A stretch of DNA of 64,000 nt. Source: Planktothrix agardhii NIES-204. Lineage in GTDB: Bacteria; Cyanobacteriota; Cyanobacteriia; Cyanobacteriales; Microcoleaceae. The notes beneath the pieces are model-generated. The model saw only the letters and a program-made list of their open reading frames with translations. It did not search any database and was not told the origin of the DNA. This document shows positions 52,320 to 62,639 of this stretch, one piece after another. The position numbers and the translations under genes are program-made. Numbering within the stretch: position 1 is the stretch's first letter; every line of letters starts with the position of its first letter. The stretch lies in assembly GCA_003609755.1 (NCBI GenBank), contig AP017991.1, positions 4,513,001 to 4,577,000 on the forward strand, written 5' to 3'.

Positions 52320-52615
52320 AGTTCTGTACCTCTTTAACAATAGTATCGACTTGATTGATAGAAAAATTCACCTCCCCCGTGATACAGATTATCATTTAAA
52401 CTGAGACAACTCAGTTGGATGAGGAATCAGAATGCACCGAAGACAGGAATTAATGTAGCACTATTTAATATTACACAATTTTTGTCAGATTGGGTCAAGA
52501 AATCCTGATATTGAAATTATATAGCAGTTTTTGTAGCTATATTTACAAAGATCAAGCCTAATTTAACCACAAAGACACGAAGACACAAAGAAGTTGTCAA
52601 CACTAAGATTGATTG

Positions 52616-53377
52616 CTATAGCATTTTCTCTAAAAACTGCTTTGCCCGTTCAGATTCGGGATTTTTAAAAAACTGTTCTGGGGGAGAATCTTCAGCTAGT
52701 AAGCCACTATCTAGGAATAAAATCCGGTTAGAAACTTCCCTGGCAAATCCCATTTCATGGGTGACAATTGCCATCGTAATTCCGGTTTTTGCTAAGGCTT
52801 TCATCACTTCTAAAACTTCTTTAACCATTTCAGGATCAAGGGCGGAGGTGGGTTCATCCATTAATAAAATATCGGGCTGCATGGCCATGGTTCGAGCGAT
52901 CGCTACCCGTTGTTTTTGACCTCCTGAAAGTCGGGAGGGATAGACGTCTGCTTTGTCTGCCAAGCCGACTTTTTGTAATAACTCCATCCCTAAATCTTTG
53001 GCGGCAGATTCGGAGATTTTCTTGACTTTTATCGGAGCGTAAATCACATTTTTTAAGACACTTAAATGGGGAAATAAATTAAAGTGTTGAAAGACCATGC
53101 CTACGGACTGACGAATTTTATAAATTTCGGCTTTCGGGTCAGTAATTTCCATCCCATCAATGAAAATATGCCCAGATGTCGGGGTTTCCAGAAGATTAAG
53201 ACAGCGTAAAAAGGTGGATTTCCCACATCCTGAAGGGCCAATAATAGATACAACTTGCCCTTTTTGAATCTCGGTTGAAATCCCTTTTAAGACTTTTAAA
53301 TCGCCAAAGGATTTATATAAACGGTCAACTTTGACCGCCGGATCAACTGTTACTTTTGAGTTTGCGTTCAAGTCCAT
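52616..53377 (-). CDS. bgtA: Polar amino-acid ABC transporter ATPase
   Basis: A 253-residue ATPase of the GlnQ/HisP family: Walker [17 protein letters not shown], signature [16 protein letters not shown], Walker [16 protein letters not shown], switch His in VTHEMGFAR. It overlaps by 35 bases the end of the next gene upstream, which encodes a fused binding protein and permease. In Synechocystis the equivalent pair BgtA/BgtB takes up basic amino acids and glutamine, and this gene is most simply BgtA (inference from the partner). Confidence 0.9.
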   Translation of the reverse strand: MDLNANSKVTVDPAVKVDRLYKSFGDLKVLKGISTEIQKGQVVSIIGPSGCGKSTFLRCLNLLETPTSGHIFIDGMEITDPKAEIYKIRQSVGMVFQHFNLFPHLSVLKNVIYAPIKVKKISESAAKDLGMELLQKVGLADKADVYPSRLSGGQKQRVAIARTMAMQPDILLMDEPTSALDPEMVKEVLEVMKALAKTGITMAIVTHEMGFAREVSNRILFLDSGLLAEDSPPEQFFKNPESERAKQFLEKML

Positions 53378-54830
53378 TTGCCCCCCAAGTTAAGGTAATA
53401 ATCATGATATAATAAATAATCGCCACAAAAATCAAGGGTTCAAAGTAAATATACTTTTCCGCCCCGACAATTTGCGCCCGCCGTAACATATCTTCTACCC
53501 CAATAACGGATACTAAGGTTGAATCTTTTAACAGGTTAATACTTTCATTGACTAAGGCGGGAAGAATGTTTCTCAGGGCTTGGGGTAAAATAATATCTAC
53601 CATCATCAGTTGATATTGAATACCCAAGGCTTCACAGGCTTCTTTCTGACCTTTATCAACGGCTTGAATGCCCGCCCGAATGGTTTCGGAAATATAGGCT
53701 CCAGAATTTAAGGAAAAGGTTAATATCCCCGCTTGAAAGGCGGTAATATCATATCCGGTGAGTTGGGGTGTGGCAAAATAAATTAAGGTTAATTGTACCA
53801 GTAAGGGTGTGCCTCGAAAAATGGATGTATACGCTTGGGAAAAAATATTCAGGGGTTTGATAGTTGAAATTTTAAATAGGGCGAGAATTGTTCCCCAAAT
53901 AAATCCGAAGAAAGCCGAAACCAGACTAAATTGTAAGGTAATAAAAATCCCAGCTAAGATATAGGGAATATTGGGAGCAATTTTATTAAAATCGAGTTTT
54001 AATCCGCTTTCATGGGGAACTTCTGGGGTTTCTAGGGTAGCTTGACGATCAAACCATTTCTTGGCAAGTTCCTCAATTTTACCACTGGCTTGCATCTGTT
54101 GAATCACCTGATTAAAGGGTTGTACTAAAGGTGAGTTTTTGGGAAAAGCGATCGCCGATCCTGCCGCTTCGGTATTGGGAACTTCGTGATAGACTAACCC
54201 TGGATTTGCTGCAATATATCCCCTAACAATAGTATTTTCTAAAACCCCCGCATCCAGCCGTTTTGATTTTAACTCCTGAATAATATCACTGGTTTTATTT
54301 AAAGGAATAGCCGTTACCCCCGACCAATTTTTAACGGATTCCTGCTGAATTGATCCCAGTTGGACACCGACTTTTTTGCCTTTTAATTGTTCGGGATTAG
54401 TATAGGCTTTAGGATCAAGACTAACAATGGTATTTTTAGCTTCAAAATAAATATTAGAAAAAGCTACATTTTTTTTTCGCTCAGGAGTAGGGGTCATTCC
54501 CGCCATGACAAAATCTGCTCGTTTAGCGGTTAAAGCTGGAATTAAGCCATTAAAATCTATGCCATTAATTTTTAGATCGTAGCCTAATTGCTGAGTAATA
54601 TATTCGGCAATATCTACATCAAAACCCACAATTTTATCACCACTGGTTGCCGTATCTTTAAACTGATAGGGGGGATAGTCTGGGGAAGTTGCCATGATTA
54701 GGGTTTTGGTTGTCCCCGATGGTTTTTCCTGGGCAGAAATGGGAAGATGATGGCTAGTAATAATCCCCCCAATTACTAAGGTTGTCAGAAATAAAAATAG
54801 TAGATATTTGAAGGTTTTTTTCAAAATCAT
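53343..54830 (-). CDS. bgtB: Fused substrate-binding protein and permease of a polar amino-acid ABC transporter
   Basis: A 495-residue chain. A signal peptide ([18 protein letters not shown]) is followed by a GlnH-like binding domain (about 45-265: [52 protein letters not shown]) and a permease (about 285-490) with [18 protein letters not shown] and the EAA loop [27 protein letters not shown]. This arrangement, as in Synechocystis BgtB and GlnPQ-type systems, lets the bound substrate pass directly. It is translated with the ATPase gene (35-base overlap). It is divergent from cysC; the 261 bases between show AT-rich promoter-like sequence. Confidence 0.92.
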   Translation of the reverse strand: MILKKTFKYLLFLFLTTLVIGGIITSHHLPISAQEKPSGTTKTLIMATSPDYPPYQFKDTATSGDKIVGFDVDIAEYITQQLGYDLKINGIDFNGLIPALTAKRADFVMAGMTPTPERKKNVAFSNIYFEAKNTIVSLDPKAYTNPEQLKGKKVGVQLGSIQQESVKNWSGVTAIPLNKTSDIIQELKSKRLDAGVLENTIVRGYIAANPGLVYHEVPNTEAAGSAIAFPKNSPLVQPFNQVIQQMQASGKIEELAKKWFDRQATLETPEVPHESGLKLDFNKIAPNIPYILAGIFITLQFSLVSAFFGFIWGTILALFKISTIKPLNIFSQAYTSIFRGTPLLVQLTLIYFATPQLTGYDITAFQAGILTFSLNSGAYISETIRAGIQAVDKGQKEACEALGIQYQLMMVDIILPQALRNILPALVNESINLLKDSTLVSVIGVEDMLRRAQIVGAEKYIYFEPLIFVAIIYYIMIITLTWGANGLERKLKSNS

Positions 54831-55091
54831 GTTGGGTTGATGTTTTCGCTTTGAATGGATGCGCTCAAGCGCAACAACGAGTTATACGTTTTTATACTGA
54901 TTACTGTTTAAACTACATTATTCAAAGAAATTCTGTCAAATTTGATAGTTTTCACAAGGGAATACAAATTATTGTTTAAATGTCAAGTCCACTAAACCGA
55001 GAATTAAGATTTTGGTTGACTCGCGCTGCAATCTCGACTTACCATAATCTATTGGATATCTGAACGAATAATCACGGGAGAAAAAACCTGA

Positions 55092-55628
55092 ATGCAGCAT
55101 CGAGGTGTAACAGTATGGTTTACGGGTTTGAGTGGTGCGGGAAAAACCACCATTAGCCAAGCGGTTGCTCAAATATTCCAAGAGAAGGGATGTAAACTAG
55201 AGATTTTAGACGGGGATATTGTTCGGGAAAATCTCACCAAAGGTTTAGGATTTAGTAAACCGGATCGGGATGAAAATATCCGTCGGATTGGATTTGTTGC
55301 TAATCTCTTAACCCGAAATGGGGTAATTGTCCTGGTTTCTGCTATCTCTCCCTATCGAGAAATTCGCGAAGAAGTGCGGGGCAAAATTGGGGATTTTGTG
55401 GAAGTTTATGTGAATGCGCCCTTAACAGTTTGTGAAGGTCGAGATGTCAAAGGATTGTATAAAAGAGCCAGAGCGGGTGAACTTAAAGGCTTTACAGGTA
55501 TTGATGATCCCTACGAAGCCCCAACAAATCCAGATGTTGAATGTAATACGGATCACGAAGATTTATCCGAAAGTGTTGCTAAAGTCTTAAAAAAATTAGC
55601 GGATTTAGGTTATATCTCCAACGATTAG
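55092..55628 (+). CDS. cysC: Adenylylsulfate kinase
   Basis: APS kinase makes PAPS from APS in sulfate assimilation. The 178 residues include Walker A FTGLSGAGKTTISQAVA, the DGD motif LDGDIVRENL, GFSKPDRDENIRRIGFVA, and the phospho-Ser-type segment SAISPYREIREEVR; the lid region KGLYKRARAGELKGFTGIDDPYE follows. It is a stand-alone enzyme, not fused to sulfurylase. GGGAG at 55076-55080 precedes the ATG. The DsbA-like gene follows after 55 bases. Confidence 0.94.
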   Translation: MQHRGVTVWFTGLSGAGKTTISQAVAQIFQEKGCKLEILDGDIVRENLTKGLGFSKPDRDENIRRIGFVANLLTRNGVIVLVSAISPYREIREEVRGKIGDFVEVYVNAPLTVCEGRDVKGLYKRARAGELKGFTGIDDPYEAPTNPDVECNTDHEDLSESVAKVLKKLADLGYISND

Positions 55629-55683
55629 GAAAGGAGTTGACGGTTAACTGTTAGGATAAAAAAAACGATGGGAACAAAGGATT

Positions 55684-56487
55684 ATGAACATCTCTAGGAC
55701 AAGACAACAACTTTATCGTCAATCAAGGTTATGGATCACAATAGTTTTGATCGTTGGTGTGACTTTGATGAGTTGTTCAAAATCCGCCCAGTCCGATCAA
55801 ACCGTTAAAGTTAGTCCTCAACTGGAACAGCAAATCCTGCAAGTAATTCGACAGCATCCAGAAGTGATTTTAGAGTCCGTCCAAGCCTATCAACAGCAAC
55901 AGGACGGCCAACTAAAACAGGCGCGACAAACTTTCCTAGAACAGATCAAAACTAATCCGAAAGCGGTGATCGGGAATTCTCCCTTTACGGGTTCAGATGC
56001 TAAAAATATTGTCCTGGTGGAGTTTTCCGACTTTCAGTGTCCCTTCTGCGCCCGTGCCCACGAAACCATTCAGAAGTTTATGAAGGCTAACCAAGATCAG
56101 GTGACTCTGGTTTATAAGCATTTTCCCCTGACTCAGATTCACTCAGAGGCTCTACCCGCGGCCAAAGCATCCTGGGCGGCTCAACAGCAGGGCAAATTCT
56201 GGGAATACCAAAACGCTTTATTTACACAACAGAATCAATTGGGAGAGGCTTTATATCCGGCGATCGCAAAACAGTTAAATCTGGACGTGGAGAAATTCAA
56301 TCGCGATCGCCAAGGCCCAGAAGCCCAAGCTGCGATTCAGAAGGATATCCAATTAGGGGAAAGTTTGGGGATTTCGGGAACACCATTTTTTGTGATGAAT
56401 GGCGAAACCTTCTCCGGTGCGGTGGAACTCTCTAAAATCGAAGAAGTTTTAGCTACGGTTAAGGCATCCCAAGGCCAGAAAAAGTAA
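55684..56487 (+). CDS. DsbA-family thiol-disulfide lipoprotein
   Basis: A 267-residue protein with an uncleaved-type lipoprotein signal (VGVTLMSCSK, Cys about 32), so it is likely held at the membrane facing the periplasm or thylakoid lumen. The thioredoxin domain (about 85-255) has FSDFQCPFCARAHETI with active site CPFC and the cis-Pro in SGISGTPFFV-like GISGTPFFVMNG. This CPFC plus Gln-rich N-terminus fits the DsbA/BdbD-like (DSBA_F2) group, which may form or reduce disulfides. No DsbB-like gene is near. Confidence 0.88.
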   Translation: MNISRTRQQLYRQSRLWITIVLIVGVTLMSCSKSAQSDQTVKVSPQLEQQILQVIRQHPEVILESVQAYQQQQDGQLKQARQTFLEQIKTNPKAVIGNSPFTGSDAKNIVLVEFSDFQCPFCARAHETIQKFMKANQDQVTLVYKHFPLTQIHSEALPAAKASWAAQQQGKFWEYQNALFTQQNQLGEALYPAIAKQLNLDVEKFNRDRQGPEAQAAIQKDIQLGESLGISGTPFFVMNGETFSGAVELSKIEEVLATVKASQGQKK

Positions 56488-56530
56488 CCCCTAACCTCGA
56501 CTTTTCAACCTAAACTATTTAACCAAGCGC

Positions 56531-57190
56531 GTGAATCAAGAACTTGCACCCTTTGTCAGAAGCCGGGAACCCCTTTCTAGTTTGATTCTGTATCACTTGT
56601 TCAAGTGGTCGGTGATCAGCCCGATGTTGCACCTATACTTTCAAGGTCGGATTTATGGTGCGGATCGGGTTCCCCTGGCGGGGCCATTAGTGGTTGTGAG
56701 TAACCATGCGAGTGATTTTGATCCGCTCCTACTGTCAAATTGTATGGGACGCCCGGTTTCCTATATGGCAAAAGAGGAATTATTTGAAGTTCCTATCTTG
56801 AAACAGGCGATTTCCCTGTATGGAGCCTATCCAGTTAAGCGGGGTTCCCCCGATCGCAGTGCGATTCGGGCGGCTTTACAACAATTAGAAAATGGTTGGG
56901 CTGCGGGGGTATTTCTCCAAGGAACCCGCACCATTGATGGTCGAATTACGGAACCCAAATTGGGGGCGGCCTTAATTGCAGCCAAGGCGAAAGTTCCCTT
57001 ATTACCTGTGTGTTTGTGGGGAACCCATGCAATTACTGATCGGGGTTCTCATTTTCCCCGACCGGTTCCCATTACGGTACGAGTCGGCGACTTAATTCCG
57101 CCTCCGGATTCTACTGACCGGGACGAATTATTGAAATTAACCCAACATTGTACCGATGAAATTAATGCCTTGCATGATCTCGGACGTTAA
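56531..57190 (+). CDS. 1-acyl-sn-glycerol-3-phosphate acyltransferase (PlsC-like)
   Basis: A 219-residue enzyme likely adding the second acyl chain in phospholipid and glycolipid synthesis. The block I motif is VVSNHASDFDPLLLSN (NHxxxD), block II ELFEVPILKQAISLYGAYPVKR, block IV PLLPVCLWG. Block III reads VFLQGTRTIDGR, where the usual Glu of EGTR is Gln, so specificity or activity may differ. The GTG at 56531 is used because the conserved part begins near residue 20. It has no neighbours of lipid metabolism. More than one plsC-like gene is usual in cyanobacteria. Confidence 0.88.
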   Translation: MNQELAPFVRSREPLSSLILYHLFKWSVISPMLHLYFQGRIYGADRVPLAGPLVVVSNHASDFDPLLLSNCMGRPVSYMAKEELFEVPILKQAISLYGAYPVKRGSPDRSAIRAALQQLENGWAAGVFLQGTRTIDGRITEPKLGAALIAAKAKVPLLPVCLWGTHAITDRGSHFPRPVPITVRVGDLIPPPDSTDRDELLKLTQHCTDEINALHDLGR

Positions 57191-57227
57191 CTTTTAATCA
57201 GTAATTAATTCTACAACCAAATTTTTT

Positions 57228-57521
57228 ATGGAAACTGAATTTTTAAGATCCCAACTTACAGAAAACCTTGATGAAGCGGAATGGGATTGGTTAACGCCGC
57301 ACCTGGAACGGGAGATTGTAATTATTGTGGAATCTCAATTGGATTTATTAACTGTAGGGGAAGCGATCGCCCAGGATAACGCCCTTTCCGTCCAACATTG
57401 GATTAGTGAATCTTTAATTCATAAACCCTCCCCCGACCAAGTTTTACAATGGAATGATCAACCAAAAAAACGATTTAAAGCCCTAATTGTGCAACCTTTT
57501 GTTTTAATTCAAGAGTTGTAA
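57228..57521 (+). CDS. DUF2288 family protein
   Basis: A 97-residue small soluble protein with the DUF2288 pattern: TENLDEAEWDWLTPHLEREIVIIVESQLDLLTVGEAIAQDN and a charged end IVQPFVLIQEL. The function is not known. It is encoded 38 bases after the PlsC-like gene and overlaps the next (convergent) gene by 18 bases at their ends. Confidence 0.83.
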   Translation: METEFLRSQLTENLDEAEWDWLTPHLEREIVIIVESQLDLLTVGEAIAQDNALSVQHWISESLIHKPSPDQVLQWNDQPKKRFKALIVQPFVLIQEL

Positions 57522-58217
57522 TTTTTGGGTCAGTTGTTGCAAAATCGCCAGACTTTTTAAACCACTTTTAATCAGTTTTAATCCCTGAACTGGATGTTGT
57601 AATAACACTTTAATTAAGGGAAATATTTTTAATCTTCCATGATGATCAATCGCCGGGGTTAAATCTGGTAAATCTTGAGAGAAGTCATCACTGACAACCC
57701 TGACCATGGCGGCTTTAATTCCGGCTTTTGTTAAAAATTCTAATATAATTAATCCTTCCATATCCACTACTTCCACGGGATCAAGTTGGCTTAATTTTTG
57801 TTTTTCGGTGGCGGTGGTAATCACCCTGTCAGTAGTTAACCCCCTGACTAAATGGGAGGAAATTAATTTTTGGTGTAAGAATAAAGCTAAATCATAATCC
57901 CAGGGAAATGTAATATCCTTGGGATCTTCACCGAAATCTCTTGACATTAAAGGTAAACAATTTTGATAAATAACAACATCCCCAACCTGGAGATTAGGGG
58001 ATAAACTGCCACATAATCCCAGAACTAAAACCTGTATAGAAGACCGACTGTTAACTACCTCTGAATTGAGCCATGTTTTTAAATAAACGGTTAAATACTG
58101 AGAACCAATCGGAATTGGTAAAACCTTAATTGTGGATGAGTTAATCGGCTGTAATCCCTTTAACACCGCCCGGTATTCCTGACCTTGAGGAACAAGAATA
58201 AAATTGAATGGTTCCAT
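57504..58217 (-). CDS. Nucleoside phosphorylase superfamily protein (MTA/SAH nucleosidase-like)
   Basis: A 237-residue protein in the PNP/UDP family fold. The motif VLVLGLCGSLSPNLQVGDVVI is the phosphate/ribose-binding Gly-rich loop, and VEVVDMEGLIILEFL carries the conserved Met-Glu that binds ribose in MTA/SAH nucleosidases (D-M-E). VVSDDF holds the catalytic Asp. The N-terminal 60 residues differ from usual MTANs, so the substrate may be another nucleoside or a futalosine-type compound. It is convergent with DUF2288. Confidence 0.78.
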   Translation of the reverse strand: MEPFNFILVPQGQEYRAVLKGLQPINSSTIKVLPIPIGSQYLTVYLKTWLNSEVVNSRSSIQVLVLGLCGSLSPNLQVGDVVIYQNCLPLMSRDFGEDPKDITFPWDYDLALFLHQKLISSHLVRGLTTDRVITTATEKQKLSQLDPVEVVDMEGLIILEFLTKAGIKAAMVRVVSDDFSQDLPDLTPAIDHHGRLKIFPLIKVLLQHPVQGLKLIKSGLKSLAILQQLTQKLQLLN

Positions 58218-58332
58218 CCCCTATCTTAACCCTGGTAATAGCTAAAAACAGACAACCTAATCAGACACAGGCATTAATTCTGTTAAATCTAGCTAGGAAC
58301 TTGCCTATTGTTCCATGATTCTATCATTTCAT

Positions 58333-58509
58333 TTAGGCGAGAGCTAATTGTTTAATTCTTCTTTCCAAGGACGAAGTATAGTTAAGCTTAAAGGATTGGG
58401 TAGCACTTAAGTCAGGCATTTCTTGCCAACAGTGGCGACATCTCCAAACCAGATGACCTTTACGAATATGTTGGAGCATGGGTGATGCACAGCAGGGACA
58501 GGTAGGCAT
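58333..58509 (-). CDS. 58-residue zinc-ribbon protein
   Basis: The minus-strand frame from ATG 58509 to the stop at 58333 reads MPTCPCCASPMLQHIRKGHL then VWRCRHCWQEMPDL, giving a CxCC...CxxC zinc ribbon, and ends SSLERRIKQLALA. Short proteins that begin MPxCPCC.. and carry the phrase CxHCWQEMP are common in cyanobacteria. The gene is below the size at which simple gene finders report. The role is not known; a small DNA- or protein-binding ribbon is plausible. There is no strong Shine-Dalgarno, but codon pattern and motif support it. Confidence 0.78.
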   Translation of the reverse strand: MPTCPCCASPMLQHIRKGHLVWRCRHCWQEMPDLSATQSFKLNYTSSLERRIKQLALA

Positions 58510-58689
58510 ATAAGTTTATTAAACCTCGTATGAATTAGCAACTGATGAGTTTCGGGGATAGGGAGCAAACTCTATCGTTAACACTTAGATAATGATTTCA
58601 GAATAAAAAACAAATTTGAAGAAGTTTTGAAGATCGGAAAAATCCTGAAAATTTGTAACAAATCTATACATTTAAGATAGAAAACGGAC

Positions 58690-61600
58690 TTAAGTATAGT
58701 GATCAAAATTAGAGCCAAAAACACAAACTCGGTTTCTTCCTTCTTCTTTGGCTTGGTATAAAGCCGTGTCCGCCGCCCGCATAATTGACTCTCCGGTTAA
58801 ACCTTGGTTGGGGAACATAGAAATACCTAAAGAAAGGGTAATTTGACCTAAATCTTGATCCCGGTGTTTGGGCTTTAATTCTTGCACTTCAACTCGGATT
58901 TGTTCTGCTCTTTCTTTCACAAATTCCAGAGAAATTTCTGGTAAAATCAGGGTAAATTCTTCACCCCCATAACGACAAGCAATATCTGACCCCCGGACAT
59001 TTTTTTGTAAGATATTTCCCAGTTGTTGCAAGACAATATCTCCGCCATTATGACCAAAGGTATCGTTATAATTTTTAAAATGATCAATATCAATCATAAT
59101 AATTCCTAAGCCAAACTTTTGACGTTGAGCGCGGTTAATTTCTCGTTCTAAGGATTCTTCTAAATAACGACGATTATATAACCCAGTCAAACCATCTCGG
59201 ATACTTTGATATTCTAAGGCTTCTCGTAATTTCAAGTTAGCTAAGGCTAAAGCAATATGTTCAGCCACGGCCGTTGCTAACCGTTGTTGGTCTTCCGAAA
59301 TTTGTCCCGATTCTTCGGAGGCTAAACACAATAATCCTAACGCATCTCCCTGGGCAATCATGGGTACACAAAGATGTTCAACCATCACCGGATAAGTAGC
59401 CGGAAGTTTATTTTTTTCAGGGGGTTTAGGAATGATTTCACTGGAATTATTAGAATTTAATTGATATTGACGATAATTTTTTTGATGAATATGTTTACAC
59501 AATAAATTACTGGTTGTAGCCGGAACAAAATGGGATCTACCTCGCCGTAATGCCCAGCAATCTTGAGGAGAAAAAACCGCATCACTGATTCCCTGTAAAT
59601 CTCCCCAAATCGCTACCATTTCTACTAGATTTTTAGAATTTCTAGCCACAAATAACCCCCCCGATATTTTTGGGAAAAAAGGCTTGAGTAAATCATTCAT
59701 CACTTGATAGGCTTCTTCGGTAGAATTACAGGCTTGTAAAAATTCACTCATTTGACCTAAAAGCATGGTTTCACGGTTGCGTTGTTCCAAATCATTCACC
59801 CAGCGTGTGAGGTTTTGATTGGCTTGTTGGGCGGCTTCTTCGTTTTTCTTGCGTTCTGTAATATCACGACAAGTAAGGGCGATGCCATCATCCAGAGGAA
59901 CCACTTGTATTTGTAGCCATTTCGCTTTAATATTGGGGTTAGAAACTTCTAATTCTTCCTCAAAGCCTTTTCGAGTTCTAAAGGCACGCAAATAATGATC
60001 AAAATATCCTAAGTTGCTCTCTTGATAAAACACATCATTTAGTTCTTTTCCTAACAAATTATCTTTGTTTTGTGAAAGTAGTTCTTCGGCTTTAGAATTC
60101 ATATCTACTAAAACAAAATTTGTTAATTTTCCCTCGGCATCTCGATAGCTTTGTAAGAGAAAAAACGCATCTAAACTGCCATCAATAGCAGCCCGGAATC
60201 GGGCTTCTGATTCCTGTAAAGCCAGGGTGGTTTTTTGACGTTCAATCGCTTCTTGTTTGAGATCATTAATGGCTTTAGCTAATTCATTAGTGCGTTGTTC
60301 TACCCGTTGTTCGAGTTCTTCATTAACTTCATGAAGTTGATTTTCTAAAAGTTTCCGTTCGGCAATTTCTCGGACTAATTCATCATTGGAAGTTGCCAGT
60401 TGCATTGTCCGTTCTTGAACTTTGATTTCTAGGTCTTCTTGAGCTTTTTGAATCGCAATTTCAACCCGTTTGCGATCGCTAATATCTCGCATAAAAACCG
60501 TTAAAATTTTTCCGGCTTCTAAGGATAACCGAGAGATAGAAACTTCGGCCGGAAATTCCGTACCATCTTTACGATAACCCGTCACTTCCTGATATTCTCC
60601 AATGTCTTGAATTAGACGATTTTCGGGTAATAATTCGGGATGATATTGACAATCTTTTTGAAATGAAAATTCAGAAATCAATAAGCTAAACGGCCGTTTT
60701 AAAATTTCATTTGCCCTATAACCAAATATTTTCTCCGCTCCTTGATTAAATAGGGTAATTTGTTGTTGCTCATTAATCGAAATAATCGCATCCTGAGCCA
60801 TATCTAAAATCCCAGCCAAGCGTAAACCGGAATCTATAATTGCTTGTTCCGCTTGTTTGGCTTTGGTAATATCTCGATTAATTTTTAGAATCGCAATTGG
60901 ATTTCCCTCGCTATCTTTCTTGAGTGACCAACTACTATGAATAATCACAGTATTTCCCTGTTGATTGGTTTGAATTAATTCTCCTTCCCAGTTGCCTTTT
61001 TGTAGCACTTCCTGTTTGATTTTTTCTAAGGATTGAGGAGATGGAATTTTGAGCAATTTAACTAAATTGTTTCCTAATGCTTCTGATTTAGAATAGCCAT
61101 AAAGTTTTTCCGCACCCTGATTCCAATAGTTGATATGATCATTCAAATCAATCGCAATAATACCATCATTTGCTAAGTCTAAAAGTTGAGCTTGATCCTG
61201 TAAAATCTGTTGAGTTCGGGCTTGTTCTACTAATTCTTGTTTTAACCGACTATTTAAAGATTCTAACTCAGCCGTCCGTTCAGAAACTTTGATTTCTAGT
61301 TCTTCATTAATTTTTTTTAAAGATTCCTCTGACCATTTTCGCTCCGTAATATTGGTCAGAATCACCACACAGCCTTTAAAAACACTATGGGGTTTTGATA
61401 GAGGACTAGCACTTAATAAAAAGTTAATTTTTTCTCCATCTTTTCTAATAAACAGAACTTCCCTTCCTTTATAGGGATGACCATTAATCACGGGGGCAAT
61501 GGAAAAAATAGAATTAGAACTTTTCTCCTTTTTTCGCAAGGAATGACCACAATTTTGTTGCGGTAAAAGTTCAAGTTTAATCAGGTCATCGAAATCAGAA

Positions 61601-62256
61601 AGCAGTAAATTTGCCCCTAAAATTCTCTGAGCTTCTTGACTAGCACGAATAATTTTTCCCTGATGATCACAAACAATAATAGACTCGGCTGCTTGTTCTA
61701 AAAGTAATCGAGTTAACCGCTCTTGAGCAACAATATCTTCATCTCGTTTCTGCTCTGATAAATCGGTAATAATTAAACATCCGACCTCCACACCTTTTTG
61801 ATTCAGAATATTAATAGAAAGATAAACCGGAACTTCCGTCCCATCCCGAGCAATTAAGGTTAATTCCGCCTTTCCCGAACCTAAATTCGCCTTCTGAGAT
61901 AGGGATTCAAATAAGGTTAAATCAGAGGGAGAAATAAATTCTTTAAAATCCGTCCCAATTAAATTTTTTAACGGGGTTTTAACTAAAGACGCTAATCGTT
62001 TATTACAATAGAGTAATAATGTACTATCGGTGGTAATGGTAGCGGCACCTTCTTTCATTTCTTCCACCAGCATTCGATAGGAAGAATCAGCCCCTTGCAG
62101 CGTATAAACCTGTTCTCCTTCTAACCCAGCAATTACTAAAGCATCAACTTCTCCATTACCAATCGCTCGTAATGTTTCCTTGGCAATTTCTAATTGGTAA
62201 CGAAGATCTTGAACTTCCTGTTCTAATTCTTCTTCTGATTGCTCTAAGTCAACCAT
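58690..62256 (-). CDS. Multi-PAS/GAF diguanylate cyclase (GGDEF)
   Basis: A 1,188-residue soluble signalling protein. A coiled coil opens it (SEEELEQEVQDLRYQLEI), then about five PAS domains (about 40-900; several carry the usual 'GRDITERK' or 'ISDRK' ends, e.g. CLIITDLSEQKR), with linking coiled coils, a GAF domain (about 900-1010), and a C-terminal GGDEF domain. The active site is CRYGGEEFTL (GGEEF, active type), metal Asp in IMIDIDHFKNYNDTFGHNGGD, and the inhibitory site RGSD lies five residues before. No EAL domain. It would make cyclic-di-GMP under feedback control. It lies 33 bases after the second KaiB-like gene and likely shares its operon. Confidence 0.92.
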   Translation of the reverse strand: MVDLEQSEEELEQEVQDLRYQLEIAKETLRAIGNGEVDALVIAGLEGEQVYTLQGADSSYRMLVEEMKEGAATITTDSTLLLYCNKRLASLVKTPLKNLIGTDFKEFISPSDLTLFESLSQKANLGSGKAELTLIARDGTEVPVYLSINILNQKGVEVGCLIITDLSEQKRDEDIVAQERLTRLLLEQAAESIIVCDHQGKIIRASQEAQRILGANLLLSDFDDLIKLELLPQQNCGHSLRKKEKSSNSIFSIAPVINGHPYKGREVLFIRKDGEKINFLLSASPLSKPHSVFKGCVVILTNITERKWSEESLKKINEELEIKVSERTAELESLNSRLKQELVEQARTQQILQDQAQLLDLANDGIIAIDLNDHINYWNQGAEKLYGYSKSEALGNNLVKLLKIPSPQSLEKIKQEVLQKGNWEGELIQTNQQGNTVIIHSSWSLKKDSEGNPIAILKINRDITKAKQAEQAIIDSGLRLAGILDMAQDAIISINEQQQITLFNQGAEKIFGYRANEILKRPFSLLISEFSFQKDCQYHPELLPENRLIQDIGEYQEVTGYRKDGTEFPAEVSISRLSLEAGKILTVFMRDISDRKRVEIAIQKAQEDLEIKVQERTMQLATSNDELVREIAERKLLENQLHEVNEELEQRVEQRTNELAKAINDLKQEAIERQKTTLALQESEARFRAAIDGSLDAFFLLQSYRDAEGKLTNFVLVDMNSKAEELLSQNKDNLLGKELNDVFYQESNLGYFDHYLRAFRTRKGFEEELEVSNPNIKAKWLQIQVVPLDDGIALTCRDITERKKNEEAAQQANQNLTRWVNDLEQRNRETMLLGQMSEFLQACNSTEEAYQVMNDLLKPFFPKISGGLFVARNSKNLVEMVAIWGDLQGISDAVFSPQDCWALRRGRSHFVPATTSNLLCKHIHQKNYRQYQLNSNNSSEIIPKPPEKNKLPATYPVMVEHLCVPMIAQGDALGLLCLASEESGQISEDQQRLATAVAEHIALALANLKLREALEYQSIRDGLTGLYNRRYLEESLEREINRAQRQKFGLGIIMIDIDHFKNYNDTFGHNGGDIVLQQLGNILQKNVRGSDIACRYGGEEFTLILPEISLEFVKERAEQIRVEVQELKPKHRDQDLGQITLSLGISMFPNQGLTGESIMRAADTALYQAKEEGRNRVCVFGSNFDHYT

Positions 62257-62289
62257 AGTTAACCGTTCATCTAAAAAATAACATTTTTT

Positions 62290-62613
62290 TCAAAAAGATA
62301 AATTCAAAGCCATCATAATTTTATCGGTTTGAGATAAATCCCCGATAATTCTTTGTAAAGGCAAGGGAAGAATCCGAATCAAAGTCGGGACAGCGACAAT
62401 TTTTTGTCCTTCCGTGAGTTCCGGTTGTTGATATACGTCAATCACTTCTAAATCGTAATTGTCTTTTAAGTAGGTTTCACAAATATACTTGATTGTTTTC
62501 AGCGCCAGAATTGATTTAAGATTGGTTCCAGCGATATACAGACGAAAACAATAATATCCCTCCTTTGCCGGGGGCTGCAAGTCCTGTTTGGGGGCAGAGA
62601 AATAGGATTTCAT
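62290..62613 (-). CDS. KaiB-like protein 2 (of a tandem pair)
   Basis: A 107-residue thioredoxin-like KaiB-family protein: the strand FRLYIAGTNLKSILALKTIK, then DNYDLEVIDVYQQPELTEGQKIVAVPTLIRILPLPLQRIIGDLS. The last segment (VPTLIRxLPxPxxxIIGDLS) is diagnostic of KaiB. The pair is close in wording but not identical. Canonical KaiB is about 100 residues and needs KaiC and KaiA; neither is in this window. Clock-independent KaiB-like proteins also occur with histidine kinases or in stress responses. 26 bases lie between it and the first. Confidence 0.88.
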   Translation of the reverse strand: MKSYFSAPKQDLQPPAKEGYYCFRLYIAGTNLKSILALKTIKYICETYLKDNYDLEVIDVYQQPELTEGQKIVAVPTLIRILPLPLQRIIGDLSQTDKIMMALNLSF

Positions 62614-62639
62614 AAAATAACTTCTCCTCTTATTTTAAA

